Of a stretch of DNA of 64,000 nucleotides, positions 17,642 to 26,328 are shown piece after piece. How positions within the stretch are numbered: the first letter of the stretch is position 1; each line of letters opens with the position of its first letter. Below the pieces are notes generated by a model. That model had not been told where the DNA came from, did not search any database, and saw only the letters and a program-made list of their open reading frames with translations. Both the position numbers and the translations under genes were made by a program. The DNA lies in assembly GCA_001897375.1 (NCBI GenBank), contig MKSU01000032.1:1-64000 (forward strand), in the 5' to 3' direction. Origin of the DNA: Sphingomonas sp. 67-36. Lineage in GTDB: Bacteria > Pseudomonadota > Alphaproteobacteria > Sphingomonadales > Sphingomonadaceae.

Positions 17642-17714
17642 CCGGAAACGAGAAAATATCCATATTTTCAAAGTGTAACATGGCGAATGCGCTTTTCTGC
17701 CACACCGCTCAATA

Positions 17715-17728
17715 ATTCGATATCGAAT
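17715..17728. promoter_or_regulatory. Candidate operator B, perfect 14-bp palindrome
   Basis: ATTCGATATCGAAT is a perfect inverted repeat lying 3 bp upstream of a good -35 box (17731). It shares its 12-base core (17716-17727) with operator A at 11 of 12 positions. Being next to the promoter of the TonB receptor, it is a likely binding site for the cluster's MarR regulator or another dimeric factor. Confidence 0.55.
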
Positions 17729-17730
17729 GA

Positions 17731-17759
17731 TTGACGCGCGTTATATCGTTTCGTATTCA
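17731..17759 (+). promoter_or_regulatory. Candidate sigma-70-type promoter of the TonB receptor operon
   Basis: TTGACG (17731-17736) and TATTCA (17754-17759) are separated by 17 bp, a near-consensus housekeeping arrangement, 66 bp before the receptor ATG. It sits in an AT-rich gap of 183 bp. The adjacent palindrome suggests regulation. Confidence 0.5.
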
Positions 17760-17824
17760 AAGTATCTGCTGTGTTTCAACAAACAGGTCCGGACAAGGGC
17801 CGAGTCAAGCACGGGGAGGATGAT

Positions 17825-20050
17825 ATGGCACGAAAGATCACACATCTGCTGGTCGGTGTGGCGTCGGGGGCTTTTTGCCTGACGAGCCCGGCCATGGCGC
17901 AGACTTCGGACGGAAACGCGCAAGGCGCCGCCGCCAGCCAAACCCAGTCGGTCGGCGCTCCCGATATCGTCGTCACCGCACAGAAGCGCGCCGAGCGGCT
18001 TCAGGACGTGCCGATCTCGATGGAGGTGCTGACCACCAAGAATCTGGCCGCCTTCCACGCCGACAATTTCAAGGCGCTGGCCGTGCCGAACATGAATGTC
18101 GGCGAGATCGGCGGCAACCAGGTCATCTACATGCGCGGCTTCGGCTCGCCATCGCAGAATTATGCGTTCGACCAGTCGGTCAGCCTGTATGTCGACGGCG
18201 TCTATGCCGGCAAGTCGCGGCAATTCACCTTCCCGTTCTTCGATCAGGAGCGGGTGGAGGTGCTGCGCGGCCCGCAGGGCGCGCTGTTCGGCAAGAACAC
18301 CGCCGCCGGCGCGATCAGCGTCATCTCGGCGCAGCCGACCTCTACCTTCGAGGGCGGCGCGACCGGGATCTACAATTTCGGCCTCCATGGCTATGAATTG
18401 TCGGGCTATCTGTCCGGGCCGCTGGGCGGCGGCTTCAGCGCGCGTCTGGCCGGCAAGATCGTCGACAACGATGGCTATATGACGAACCTCGCGTTCGATC
18501 GCCGCGAGCCGTCGAACAAATCGCAGCTCGTCCGCCTGAGCCTCAAATATGACGGCGGCAATTTCGACTATGTCGCGAAGGTCGAATACGGCCACGCCAA
18601 GAGCATCGGGAACGTCACGGTGTCGGGGCCGTTGACCACGGACCAGCAGCCTCTCCTGACCCGCTACAATATCGATAATTCGGTATATGGCCCGGCGGGC
18701 TTCGAGACGAGATCGTGGAACATTGCCGGCACCGGCAACCTGCATCTCGGCGATTTCACGCTTACCTCGGTCACCGGCTATTCCTGGTTCAAGGCCGCGC
18801 ACGTCAACAATTTCGACCAGACCATTCCGGGCGGCGGCATCACCAGCGCCAGCGTGTTCAACAGCTATCCCGAGAAATTCCATCAATTCTCGCAGGAATT
18901 ACGGCTGCAATCTCCGGTCGGCGGCATGTTCGATTACATCATCGGCGCGTATTACGACAATTCCAGATACGAGGTCTGGCAAGGCAACGAATACAATATG
19001 TCGATCGGCAACTTCCTGTTGCACAGCGATTTTCACCAGCGTGCCGAATCCTATTCCTTCTTCGGGCAGGGATCGGTGCATTTTTCGGATGAATTCCGCC
19101 TGATCGGCAGCCTGCGCTATTCGCACACGTCAAAATCCGCGTCTTTCTACGGGACGCAGGATTCAGGCCCGTTCCTGTTCAAACCGACCACCACCGCCAA
19201 TGGCTCGCTCAGTGAAGGGAAAGTCGATCCTTCCGTCACGCTGCAATATGATGTCGCGCGGCGGGTGATGGTCTATGCGACTTACGGTCAGGGATCGAAG
19301 TCGGGCGGGTTCGTCTCGAATACCTATGGGACGACCAACGCGAATTTCATGTTCAACCCGGAACGGTCGCAGAACTTCGAGCTTGGCGTGAAGAGCACGC
19401 TGCTCGACGGGCGGCTCGTGGCGAATGCGGCGATCTACAAGATCAAGTTCGACGATCTTCAGGTCTCCACCTATAACTCGAACCTCCAGACCTATCTGGT
19501 CGGCAATGCCGCGAAGGCCAGCGGCAAGGGCATCGAAGGATCGCTCACCTGGTATCCGGCGCCCAATTTCGACATCACGGCGTCGGGCGCCTATCAGGAC
19601 GTCAAATACGACGATTATCCGGGGGCGCAGTGTCTGGCGAGGCAGCCAGGCTGCGGACCGACTTCGGCCCCCGTCAATCTCGCCGGCTATCCGTTGCCGA
19701 ACATCTCCAAGTTCAGCGGCAACGTGCAGGTCCATTATGTCATCGATCTGCCGGGTGACTTCAAGCTGGGCACCACCGTCGGCGTCGACGGTCGTTCCAA
19801 ATTCTTCAACTCTGACGACCAAAGCCTGACCTATGGCGTGCAGAAGGGTTATGCCAAGCTGAACGCCCGGATCGAATTGTCGCCCGCCGACAGCAGGTGG
19901 CACCTCGCGCTGGTCGGCACGAACCTGACGAACAAGCTGACGACCTCCGGTTCGTTCAAGCTGCCTGTGCCGGTCACCGATGTGGCGCGCGCGCTCTATT
20001 GGGTCGATCCCCCGCGCAACATCTCGCTCGAGGCGAGCGTGAAATTCTGA
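17825..20050 (+). CDS. TonB-dependent outer-membrane receptor
   Basis: A 741-residue receptor. The signal peptide ends near AMAQ (residue 22). The TonB-box-like region is DIVVTAQKRAERLQDVPISM, the plug covers about 45-165 (YMRGFGS, SVSLYVDGVYAG, ERVEVLRGPQGALFGKNTAAGAI), and the 22-strand barrel runs to the C-terminal SLEASVKF with a terminal Phe. It fits the large sphingomonad family that imports aromatic, terpenoid or polyphenolic compounds rather than siderophores, but the ligand is not readable. GGGGAGGATGAT precedes the ATG. The two SDR genes follow on the same strand. Confidence 0.93.
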   Translation: MARKITHLLVGVASGAFCLTSPAMAQTSDGNAQGAAASQTQSVGAPDIVVTAQKRAERLQDVPISMEVLTTKNLAAFHADNFKALAVPNMNVGEIGGNQVIYMRGFGSPSQNYAFDQSVSLYVDGVYAGKSRQFTFPFFDQERVEVLRGPQGALFGKNTAAGAISVISAQPTSTFEGGATGIYNFGLHGYELSGYLSGPLGGGFSARLAGKIVDNDGYMTNLAFDRREPSNKSQLVRLSLKYDGGNFDYVAKVEYGHAKSIGNVTVSGPLTTDQQPLLTRYNIDNSVYGPAGFETRSWNIAGTGNLHLGDFTLTSVTGYSWFKAAHVNNFDQTIPGGGITSASVFNSYPEKFHQFSQELRLQSPVGGMFDYIIGAYYDNSRYEVWQGNEYNMSIGNFLLHSDFHQRAESYSFFGQGSVHFSDEFRLIGSLRYSHTSKSASFYGTQDSGPFLFKPTTTANGSLSEGKVDPSVTLQYDVARRVMVYATYGQGSKSGGFVSNTYGTTNANFMFNPERSQNFELGVKSTLLDGRLVANAAIYKIKFDDLQVSTYNSNLQTYLVGNAAKASGKGIEGSLTWYPAPNFDITASGAYQDVKYDDYPGAQCLARQPGCGPTSAPVNLAGYPLPNISKFSGNVQVHYVIDLPGDFKLGTTVGVDGRSKFFNSDDQSLTYGVQKGYAKLNARIELSPADSRWHLALVGTNLTNKLTTSGSFKLPVPVTDVARALYWVDPPRNISLEASVKF

Positions 20051-20083
20051 GCGGAGCGCCCGCGGGCAGGTAAGGAGAAGCGA

Positions 20084-20854
20084 ATGCTGGACGGGAAGGT
20101 CGCGCTGATAACCGGCTCCGCGCAATGGCTGGGCCGCGCCTATGCCGAGACGTTCGCGGCGCGGGGGGCCGCCGTCGCGATCGCCGACATCAATGAGGCA
20201 GGGGCGGGGGAAGTGGCGGCGGCGATCCGGGCCAAAGGGGGAAAGGCCTGCGCCGTCGCCATGGATGTCTCGTCGGAGGAATCGGTCGCGCGCGGCATGG
20301 ACGAGGCGCGCGCGGCGCTCGGCGAGATTTCGGTGCTGGTCAACAACGCCGGCGGCCTGTTCGCCCCCGTGCAGAGCGCCGAAACCTTCACGGTCGAACA
20401 GTGGAATCGCGCGCTGGCGGTGAACCTCACCGGAAGCTGGCTGTGCAGCCGCGCCGTCATTCCGCAGATGAAGGCGGCGCGGCGCGGCCGGATCGTCAAC
20501 ATCACCTCCACGACATTCGATTACGGCCTGCCGACCGAGATGGTGCCCTATATCTCCGCAAAGGGCGGGATCGTCGGGCTGACGCGCGCGCTGGCGCGCG
20601 AACTCGGCCCGTACGACATCACGGTGAACGCCGTCGCGCCCGGCCTGATCCAGCCGCAGGACCGGGCCGGACGCATCTCGCTTTCCGCCGAGAAGGCCAA
20701 AAGCATCACCGACATGGTCGTGCCGCACCAGTGCATCAAGCGGCCGGGCGAGGTGGGCGATCTCGCTGGCGCGGTCGCATTCCTCGCGTCGGACGATGCG
20801 CGTTTCATCACCGGTCAGGTGCTGAACGTCGATGGGGGCTGGGCGCTCAAATAA
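20084..20854 (+). CDS. SDR family oxidoreductase with intact catalytic triad
   Basis: A 256-residue classical short-chain dehydrogenase. It has the cofactor motif TGSAQWLGRAYA (TGxxxxxG, 10-17), Asp at the end of strand beta2 (ADIN, favouring NAD), NNAG at 87-90 and S142-Y156-K160. The C-terminus DGGWALK is typical. It could oxidise an alcohol or aldehyde intermediate of the compound imported by the TonB receptor. It begins 33 bp after the receptor, with AGGAGAAG upstream of the ATG. Confidence 0.92.
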   Translation: MLDGKVALITGSAQWLGRAYAETFAARGAAVAIADINEAGAGEVAAAIRAKGGKACAVAMDVSSEESVARGMDEARAALGEISVLVNNAGGLFAPVQSAETFTVEQWNRALAVNLTGSWLCSRAVIPQMKAARRGRIVNITSTTFDYGLPTEMVPYISAKGGIVGLTRALARELGPYDITVNAVAPGLIQPQDRAGRISLSAEKAKSITDMVVPHQCIKRPGEVGDLAGAVAFLASDDARFITGQVLNVDGGWALK

Positions 20855-20900
20855 GGCGTGCCGTCGCGCCGCCGGACATCGCGCAAACAGGAGAAGATTC

Positions 20901-21662
20901 ATGGGCCGACTGACGGGCAAGACCGCGATCATCACCGGCACGGGAAGCGGCATGGGCCGGGCGGCGGCGCTGCTCTTTGCCCGCGAGGGCGCGCAGGTCG
21001 TCGGCTGCGATATCGATGCCGCGCGCGGGGAGAAGGTCGTCGAGGATGTCCGGCGGGCCGGGGGTGCGATGGTTTCGCTGCACCCGCTCGACCTTTCGAA
21101 CGCGGACGGCGCCGAGGCGCTGATCGCCTTCGCGCTCGATAATTATGGCGGGTTCGATATCCTCTACAACAATGCTGCCATGGCCTATTTCGCCTGGGTC
21201 GCGGACATGGAGTACGACACCTTCTCGCGGACGATGAAGGAGGAGGTGGACATCATCTTCCACCTCACCCGCGCGGCATGGCCGCATCTCGTCGCGCGCG
21301 GGGGCGGGTCGATCATCAACACGGCGTCGATGGCGGCGCGCAAGGGGTCGCTCACCTTGCCCGCGCTCGCGCATTGCGCAGCGAAAGGCGCGGTGGCGTC
21401 GATGACGCGGCAATATGCCACCGAGGGCGGCAGGCATCGCATCCGCGCCAACAGCATATCGCCGGGCCTCATCCGCTCCGCGCAGACCGAGCCGCTCATG
21501 GCGGACCCGGACTGGAAGGAGCGGGCATCCGCGAAGATTCTGCTTGGCCGCATCGGGGAGCCCGAGGACGTCGCCGCCTGCGCCCTGTTCCTCGCTTCCG
21601 ACGAGAGCGCGTTCGTGACGGGGGCGGATTTCGTGGTCGATGGCGGCGCGTCGGTGATCTGA
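20901..21662 (+). CDS. SDR family protein lacking the catalytic Tyr (HCAAK)
   Basis: A 253-residue classical-SDR fold: TGTGSGMG at 13-20, CDID after beta2, NNAA at 90-93, S143, and an ordinary C-terminus DGGASVI. The active-site YxxxK motif instead reads H158-C-A-A-K162, so the acid/base Tyr is replaced by His. It may use a changed mechanism, as in some dienoyl-CoA reductase-like SDRs, or serve a non-redox role. CAGGAGAAG precedes the ATG. It is last in the cluster before tRNA-Ile2. Confidence 0.88.
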   Translation: MGRLTGKTAIITGTGSGMGRAAALLFAREGAQVVGCDIDAARGEKVVEDVRRAGGAMVSLHPLDLSNADGAEALIAFALDNYGGFDILYNNAAMAYFAWVADMEYDTFSRTMKEEVDIIFHLTRAAWPHLVARGGGSIINTASMAARKGSLTLPALAHCAAKGAVASMTRQYATEGGRHRIRANSISPGLIRSAQTEPLMADPDWKERASAKILLGRIGEPEDVAACALFLASDESAFVTGADFVVDGGASVI

Positions 21663-21746
21663 GCGCGCGACGCCGGCAACGGCGCCGTGAGGTTCGCGCG
21701 GCCCGCAATCACCGCACATCATGGATGATAGCGCGATTGCGCGAAT

Positions 21747-21822
21747 TGGTGGGCCCGGCAGGACTCGAACCCGCAACCTAGCCGTTATGAGCGGCCAGCT
21801 CTAACCATTGAGCTACAGGCCC
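21747..21822 (-). tRNA. tRNA-Ile2 (CAT; lysidine-modified type)
   Basis: A 76-nt cloverleaf on the minus strand, starting GGGCCTGTAGCTC, with anticodon CAT in the loop CTCATAA and encoded CCA. It lacks the initiator C1:A72 mismatch. The GGGCCY acceptor start with discriminator A fits tRNA-Ile2, whose C34 is converted to lysidine by TilS to read AUA, better than elongator Met. Elongator Met remains possible. Confidence 0.8.
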
Positions 21823-21891
21823 ACGCGGCCTTGTGACTAGCAGCGCCGTTATCAGGCGCAAGGGCCTGACATGGCCTCTCGTCGTGCGACC

Positions 21892-21928
21892 AAAGAAAAA
21901 GGGGCGCTCCCTTGCGGAGGGCGCCCCT
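21892..21928 (-). terminator. Intrinsic terminator of the small lipoprotein gene
   Basis: Read on the minus strand, AGGGGCGCCCTCC-GCAA-GGGAGCGCCCC forms a strong stem, followed directly by TTTTTCTTTGG. This is a textbook rho-independent terminator, 44 bp after the lipoprotein stop. Confidence 0.9.
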
Positions 21929-21971
21929 GATTCCGTGCATCGATTGGCGGACCCGAAGGACCGCCAAGGGA

Positions 21972-22220
21972 TCAATGCGTGTTCGCAGCCGCGTCCTTGA
22001 CGTTGTCAGCGGTCGCGTTGAGGTTGTCGGCGGCGTTCGAGAGCGCGTCGGCGGCAACAGCGTTCGAGGTGTTGTCAGCCATCGCGTCCAGGTTGTCCGC
22101 GGCGCTCTGGAGGTTGTCCGCCAGCACGTCGGCGTTGTTCTCGGCCGGGGTCTCCGGCTTCGAGCAGGCCGCAACGGACATCAGGCCGGCGGCAGCAAGA
22201 ATAAAGGCAAACTTCTTCAT
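21972..22220 (-). CDS. Small alanine-zipper-like lipoprotein
   Basis: An 82-residue lipoprotein: MKKFAFILAAAGLMSVAAC is the signal with lipidated Cys at 19. The mature part is a continuous amphipathic helix of near-heptad repeats built on (A/D)ADNL..A (ADNLQSAADNLDAMADN and similar). This recalls Lpp-like trimeric alanine coiled coils, though there is no obvious C-terminal Lys for peptidoglycan attachment. A monocistronic gene with a good ribosome site (GGGAG), a promoter candidate and a strong terminator suggests high expression. An envelope structural role is inferred. Confidence 0.75.
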   Translation of the reverse strand: MKKFAFILAAAGLMSVAACSKPETPAENNADVLADNLQSAADNLDAMADNTSNAVAADALSNAADNLNATADNVKDAAANTH

Positions 22221-22279
22221 TCGGATGCTCCCAAGCATAGCAATCTTCGCGGCCGACCCTGTCGCCGTCGCGAACCCCC

Positions 22280-22307
22280 GAAATACCGAACCGTTTCGGT
22301 GGGTCAA
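22280..22307 (-). promoter_or_regulatory. Candidate promoter of the small lipoprotein gene
   Basis: On the minus strand, TTGACC (22307-22302) and TATTTC (22285-22280) are separated by 16 bp, with the near-palindrome ccgaaacggttcgg in the spacer. It lies about 60 bp upstream of the ATG. Confidence 0.4.
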
Positions 22308-22356
22308 TGAGGAAATTCACCAAAAAGGAAGGATGCGGTGAGCGGAACGGCTTTTT

Positions 22357-23763
22357 TCAATGCGATTTGCGCGCCACCGGGCCGATTTCCTCCGGCGCGT
22401 CGGCGACAATCGCCAGCATCGTCGTCCATGCCGCGACATTCTGGCGCAGCATTTCGGGATCGACGCGATCGAGCGTGTCGTCGGCGGTGTGGTGCGTATC
22501 GAAATAGCGCAGGGCAGACTGGTTGAAGTCGATTCCCGCGACGCCGGTCGCCACGATCGGGCCGATATCGGCGCCGTCGCCGCCGCCGCCGGCCGTATGG
22601 ACGATGCCGAGCGGAACGAGCGCGCTGGCGAGGCGGTCGGCAACGGGCGCCGCGCTTCCCTCCAGCGAGGATTGGAAGCGCCAGACGCGATCCGCGCCGA
22701 GATCGCTCTCGGCCGCGACGACATGGCGCTCGGCGCCGTGGCGGCGGGCGTAGTCGCGCGCGCCGAAGCCGCCGACTTCCTCCGACCCGAACCACACGAC
22801 GCGGATCGTGCGGCGCGGCTGCCTGCCCGAATCCATGATCCGCTTCGCCGCCGCGGCGGTGATCGCGACGCCCGAGGCGTCGTCGATCGCCCCGGTGGCG
22901 AGATCCCAGCTATCGAGATGGCCGCCGACCAGCACGATGCCGGCGGCGGGGTCGCTGCCGGGCACCTCGGCGATGACGTTGCCCGATTCCTGCTCGCCGA
23001 TCTGGCGCGGGGTGAGCACCAGCTTCATCGTCAGCGGCTTTCCGCGCGCCGCCATCGCCTCGATCAGCTTCGCGTCGGGCACGGACAGGGCGGCGGCCGG
23101 AATCGGCTTCACGCCTTCGGGGAAGTTGGTGACGCCGGTGTGCGGCGTGCGATGCGTGTCAGTGCCGATCGAGCGGATCACCATCGCCAGCGCCCCGCGC
23201 CGCGCCGCGATCCCCGGCCCGACGAAGCGCGCGGCGCCGGACTGGCCGTAGCTCGAACCGTCCTGCGTCGGCGCCATCGCGTTGCCGACATAGACGATCT
23301 TGCCCCTGATGGCGCTGTCGGGCGCGTTCATGAACTCGCCGAAGGTCCTGAACACCGCGACCTCGGCGGTGAGGCCCGCAGCCGGCGTCGCGCCGGAATT
23401 GCCGAGCGCGGTCAGCACCAGTTTCTGCGGGAAGGGCGAGACGATCTCCGCACGCTCCTCGCCGCGCACCCATACCGGCATGCGATACGGTTCGCTGCGC
23501 ACGTTCCGGAAGCCCAGTGCCTTGAGCTTCGCGACTGCCCAGGTCCGCGCCCGCGCCTCCGCCTCGGTGCCGGCGAGACGCTGGCCTACCTCGGTGGTGA
23601 GGCCCTCGACGATATCATAAGCGACATCGTCCTTGAGCGCGGCGTCGCGCAGCGCGGCGACGGCGGGGTCGACCGGGGCCGGCACCGGCGGCGCGGCGCG
23701 CTGCGCAAGGGCGGGGAAGGGCAGGGCGAGCGCCAGCACGGCGGCGAGGAAGCGGTTGGTCAT
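22357..23763 (-). CDS. Secreted M28 family zinc aminopeptidase
   Basis: A 468-residue exported peptidase; the signal peptide ends ALA-Q near residue 20. After a PA-domain-like insert (about 130-260, KIVYVGNAMAPTQDGSSYG), the M28 metal site is complete: GGHLDSWD (His, Asp), GAIDDASG (bridging Asp), SEEVGG (catalytic Glu and ligand Glu), ESDLGA (Asp), DTHHTADD (His). It should release N-terminal residues or dipeptides in the periplasm. It is convergent with nothing nearby and lies 116 bp from the leuA stop, with a REP-like element between. Confidence 0.93.
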   Translation of the reverse strand: MTNRFLAAVLALALPFPALAQRAAPPVPAPVDPAVAALRDAALKDDVAYDIVEGLTTEVGQRLAGTEAEARARTWAVAKLKALGFRNVRSEPYRMPVWVRGEERAEIVSPFPQKLVLTALGNSGATPAAGLTAEVAVFRTFGEFMNAPDSAIRGKIVYVGNAMAPTQDGSSYGQSGAARFVGPGIAARRGALAMVIRSIGTDTHRTPHTGVTNFPEGVKPIPAAALSVPDAKLIEAMAARGKPLTMKLVLTPRQIGEQESGNVIAEVPGSDPAAGIVLVGGHLDSWDLATGAIDDASGVAITAAAAKRIMDSGRQPRRTIRVVWFGSEEVGGFGARDYARRHGAERHVVAAESDLGADRVWRFQSSLEGSAAPVADRLASALVPLGIVHTAGGGGDGADIGPIVATGVAGIDFNQSALRYFDTHHTADDTLDRVDPEMLRQNVAAWTTMLAIVADAPEEIGPVARKSH

Positions 23764-23836
23764 GGCCGCAGGCGTAAGGCGCACGCGTGCGTCGGGCAAG
23801 CGGTTGCGATTGAGACCAATCCCCGCGCCCGCCATC

Positions 23837-23872
23837 CGGGGCGAGCTTCGACAAGCCCGGCCCGAACGGGGA
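23837..23872. repeat. REP-like intergenic repeat
   Basis: The stretch ggggcgagcttcgacaagcc followed by cggcccgaacgggga matches the TTCGACAAGCTC-AGCCCGAACGGG pattern scattered between genes in sphingomonads and other high-GC proteobacteria. It can fold through gggcgagc/ccggcccg-type pairing. It lies between the leuA stop and the M28 gene start. One copy only was noticed in this window. Confidence 0.5.
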
Positions 23873-23879
23873 CGAAAGG

Positions 23880-25538
23880 TCAGGCGCGGTTGGCCGCGCT
23901 CAGCACCGCGCGGACGCCGGCGGTGGCGATATCCGGATCGATCCCCACACCCCAGACGGTGCGCCCGTCGGCGGTGCGGCATTCGAGATAGGTCGCCGCC
24001 TGCGCATCAGCACCGTGGCCGATGGCGTGCTCGCTGTAATCGACCACCTCCAGCGCCGGCCCGGTCGATTCGGCCAGCGCCGCGATCACCCCGGAGATCA
24101 GGCCGTTGCCCCGCCCGGAGAGCGAGCGTTCCTCTCCGTCGATCGCGATGCGGCCGACGAAGCGCCGGTCGCCCGCCGCGCCGGTTTCCTCATAATCGCG
24201 CAGCACGAAGCGGTCGGCCTCGGCGGGCAGGTAAGTGCGCTCGAACGCCCCCCAGATGTCGGCGGCGTTCAGCTCGCGGCTGGTCTCGTCGGCCAGCGCC
24301 TGCACGATGCGACTGAAATCGGCCTGCATCCTTTTGGGCAGCTTCAGCCCCTTGTCCTGCTCCAGCACCCAGGCGACGCCGCCCTTGCCCGATTGCGAAT
24401 TGACGCGGATCACCGCCTCATAGCTGCGGCCGAGGTCCGCCGGATCGATCGGCAGATAGGGGACTTCCCAATATTCGTCGTTGCGCGCGGCCTGCGCGGC
24501 GAAACCCTTCTTGATCGCGTCCTGATGGCTGCCGGAAAAAGCGGTGAACACCAGATCGCCGGCATAGGGCGTGCGCGGGTGGACGGTGATGTTGGTGGCA
24601 TATTCCACCGTCTTCACCACCTCGTCGATGTCGGACAGGTCCAGCCTGGGATCGACGCCCTGCGTGTACATGTTGAGCGCGACGGTCACGAGGTCGCAAT
24701 TGCCGGTGCGCTCGCCATTGCCCAGCAGGCAGCCCTCGACGCGATCCGCGCCCGCCATCAGCCCCAGCTCCGCCGCCGCGACGCCGGTGCCGCGATCGTT
24801 GTGCGTGTGGAGCGAGATCACCACGCTGTCGCGGTTCGGGATGTTGCGGCCGAACCATTCGATCTGGTCGGCATAGACGTTCGGAGTCGCGCACTCGACC
24901 GTCGCCGGCAGGTTGAAGATGATCGGATTGTCCGGCGTCGGGCGCAGCACGTCCATCACCGCCGCGCATACCTCGACCGAGAAATCCAGTTCGGCGGTGG
25001 AGAAGGTTTCCGGGCTGTATTCGAACATCCACTTCGTGTCCGGCTGCTTCGCGGCCTCGTCGCGCAGCACCTTCGCGCCGTCGATCGCGATCTGGCGGAT
25101 CTCGTCGCGCGACATGCCGAACACGATCTTGCGCCACGCCGGGGAGACGGCGTTGTAGAGGTGGACGATCGCCTGCTTCGCGCCCTTCAGGCTCTGGAAG
25201 CTCGTTTCGATCAGGTCGCGGCGCGATTGCGTCAGCACCTGCACCGTCACATCGTCGGGGATGCGGCCGTCGGCGATCAGGCCGGAGATGAAGTCGAATT
25301 CGGTCGCCCCGGCGCTGGGGAAGCCGACCTCGATCTCCTTGATGCCGATCTTCACCAGCAGGTCGAAGAAGCGGCTTTTCTTCTCCGCGTCCATCGGGTC
25401 GATCAGCGCCTGATTGCCGTCGCGCATATCGGTGGACAGCCAGCGAGGGGCCTTGGTGATGGTCTTCGACGGCCAGGTGCGGTCGGGGATGTCGATGGTC
25501 GGGAAGGGACGGTATTTTACGGACGGATCGCGCAGCAT
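23880..25538 (-). CDS. leuA: 2-isopropylmalate synthase (LeuA2 type)
   Basis: A 552-residue enzyme joining acetyl-CoA and 2-oxoisovalerate, the first step of leucine synthesis. The long LeuA2 form opens [27 protein letters not shown], with [16 protein letters not shown] carrying the metal/catalytic residues and HTHNDRGTG the two His ligands. The C-terminal regulatory domain (about 430-552) binds leucine for feedback inhibition. The ATG lies about 90 bp after a leucine-rich leader peptide gene and stem-loop, so leader-based control is likely. Confidence 0.95.
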   Translation of the reverse strand: MLRDPSVKYRPFPTIDIPDRTWPSKTITKAPRWLSTDMRDGNQALIDPMDAEKKSRFFDLLVKIGIKEIEVGFPSAGATEFDFISGLIADGRIPDDVTVQVLTQSRRDLIETSFQSLKGAKQAIVHLYNAVSPAWRKIVFGMSRDEIRQIAIDGAKVLRDEAAKQPDTKWMFEYSPETFSTAELDFSVEVCAAVMDVLRPTPDNPIIFNLPATVECATPNVYADQIEWFGRNIPNRDSVVISLHTHNDRGTGVAAAELGLMAGADRVEGCLLGNGERTGNCDLVTVALNMYTQGVDPRLDLSDIDEVVKTVEYATNITVHPRTPYAGDLVFTAFSGSHQDAIKKGFAAQAARNDEYWEVPYLPIDPADLGRSYEAVIRVNSQSGKGGVAWVLEQDKGLKLPKRMQADFSRIVQALADETSRELNAADIWGAFERTYLPAEADRFVLRDYEETGAAGDRRFVGRIAIDGEERSLSGRGNGLISGVIAALAESTGPALEVVDYSEHAIGHGADAQAATYLECRTADGRTVWGVGIDPDIATAGVRAVLSAANRA

Positions 25539-25581
25539 GACGGCTCTCTCAGATCGGGAGGGCGGGGGGAAGGTTCGGTCT

Positions 25582-25636
25582 GCCCTTAGGCGCGTCGGCG
25601 TGGCCTGGCCACGCGGCAAGGTTCGCGCCTAAGGGC
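25582..25636 (-). promoter_or_regulatory. leuA leader stem-loop (attenuator candidate)
   Basis: A perfect 13-bp inverted repeat (gcccttaggcgcg at 25582-25594 with cgcgcctaagggc at 25624-25636) encloses a second palindrome, gcgtggcctggccacgc (25598-25614). The stop codon of the leader peptide lies inside the upstream arm, so the position of a translating ribosome would decide whether the stem forms. No U-run follows, so transcriptional termination is not proved; rho-dependent or translational control is also possible. Confidence 0.65.
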
Positions 25637-25673
25637 GCGTAAGTCGAAGGAGGAGGCCGAACACCTGCGTCAT
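25629..25673 (-). CDS. leuL: leu leader peptide (14 residues, Leu-rich)
   Basis: The reading frame MTQVFGLLLRLTRP has four Leu codons (CTC CTC CTT, then CTT) in five positions and ends in TAG inside the leader stem. It lies 90 bp upstream of leuA on the same strand. Leu-codon runs before leucine genes are the mark of ribosome-mediated attenuation known in many proteobacteria. The ribosome site is only moderate (GGA about 10 nt upstream). Confidence 0.75.
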   Translation of the reverse strand: MTQVFGLLLRLTRP

Positions 25674-25708
25674 CGCCGTATCCGGTAGCGCCGGAAGGGT
25701 GTGTATGT

Positions 25709-26320
25709 CTAGCCCCGAGGCGCGAAAAGCCGGTCGAGCGGCGTCTGCGGCACGATCCAGAACAATGCCACCAGCGCCGCGCAGGCGATCCCCAGCCACG
25801 GCGAGACGAAGGTGAGCGCGAGGCCGGCGGCATAGACCGCCATCGCGAAATAGCCCTTGCGCGTCGTCTGGACATGATAGTCCCGCGCGCGTTCGTGCTG
25901 CGCGCCGGTCCGCGCGATCACCTTCTGGAGCCAGACATAGCCGAGCGACGGCAGGATCAGCGTGACGAGATAGACCTGCGTCGCGGTGCGGCTGAACTCG
26001 TGCTCGCCGAGATAGGCGGTGCCGAACGGCACGAGGCTGAGGCCGAACAGCAACGCGAGGTTCGCCCAGATCAACCCGTTGCTGACATGGCGCGCATGGC
26101 CGAGCAGCCGATGATGATTGCCCCAGTAGAGGCCGACATAGACGTAGCTCAGCACATAGGCGAGGAACAGGTGCCACATCGACAGGATGTGGCCGATCCC
26201 GTCCTCGACCGGCACCTTCAGTTCCAGCACCATGATCGTGATGATGATCGCGATCACGCCGTCGGAGAAAGCCTCCACCCGGCCGACGCCCTGGCCCTCG
26301 CCCTGCTCGCCCTCCGCCAT
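25709..26320 (-). CDS. TMEM175 family potassium-channel-like protein
   Basis: A 203-residue bacterial TMEM175 (DUF1211) protein. The signature FSDGVIAIIITIMVLELKVP in the first helix (about 17-36) lines the pore in characterised members. Further hydrophobic helices follow, with Trp/His-rich YVGLYWGNHHRLLGHA around residues 62-77. Bacterial homologues form tetrameric K+-permeable channels. It lies 8 bp after the YceI gene, so the two may be co-transcribed; leuA follows after its leader. Confidence 0.88.
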   Translation of the reverse strand: MAEGEQGEGQGVGRVEAFSDGVIAIIITIMVLELKVPVEDGIGHILSMWHLFLAYVLSYVYVGLYWGNHHRLLGHARHVSNGLIWANLALLFGLSLVPFGTAYLGEHEFSRTATQVYLVTLILPSLGYVWLQKVIARTGAQHERARDYHVQTTRKGYFAMAVYAAGLALTFVSPWLGIACAALVALFWIVPQTPLDRLFAPRG

Positions 26321-26328
26321 CGCCGGCC

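Noticed and set aside
14290..21746. Integrase- or phage-type mobile island between the two tRNA genes
   Set aside because: No integrase, transposase or duplicated tRNA 3' end was found, so only the word cluster is supported.
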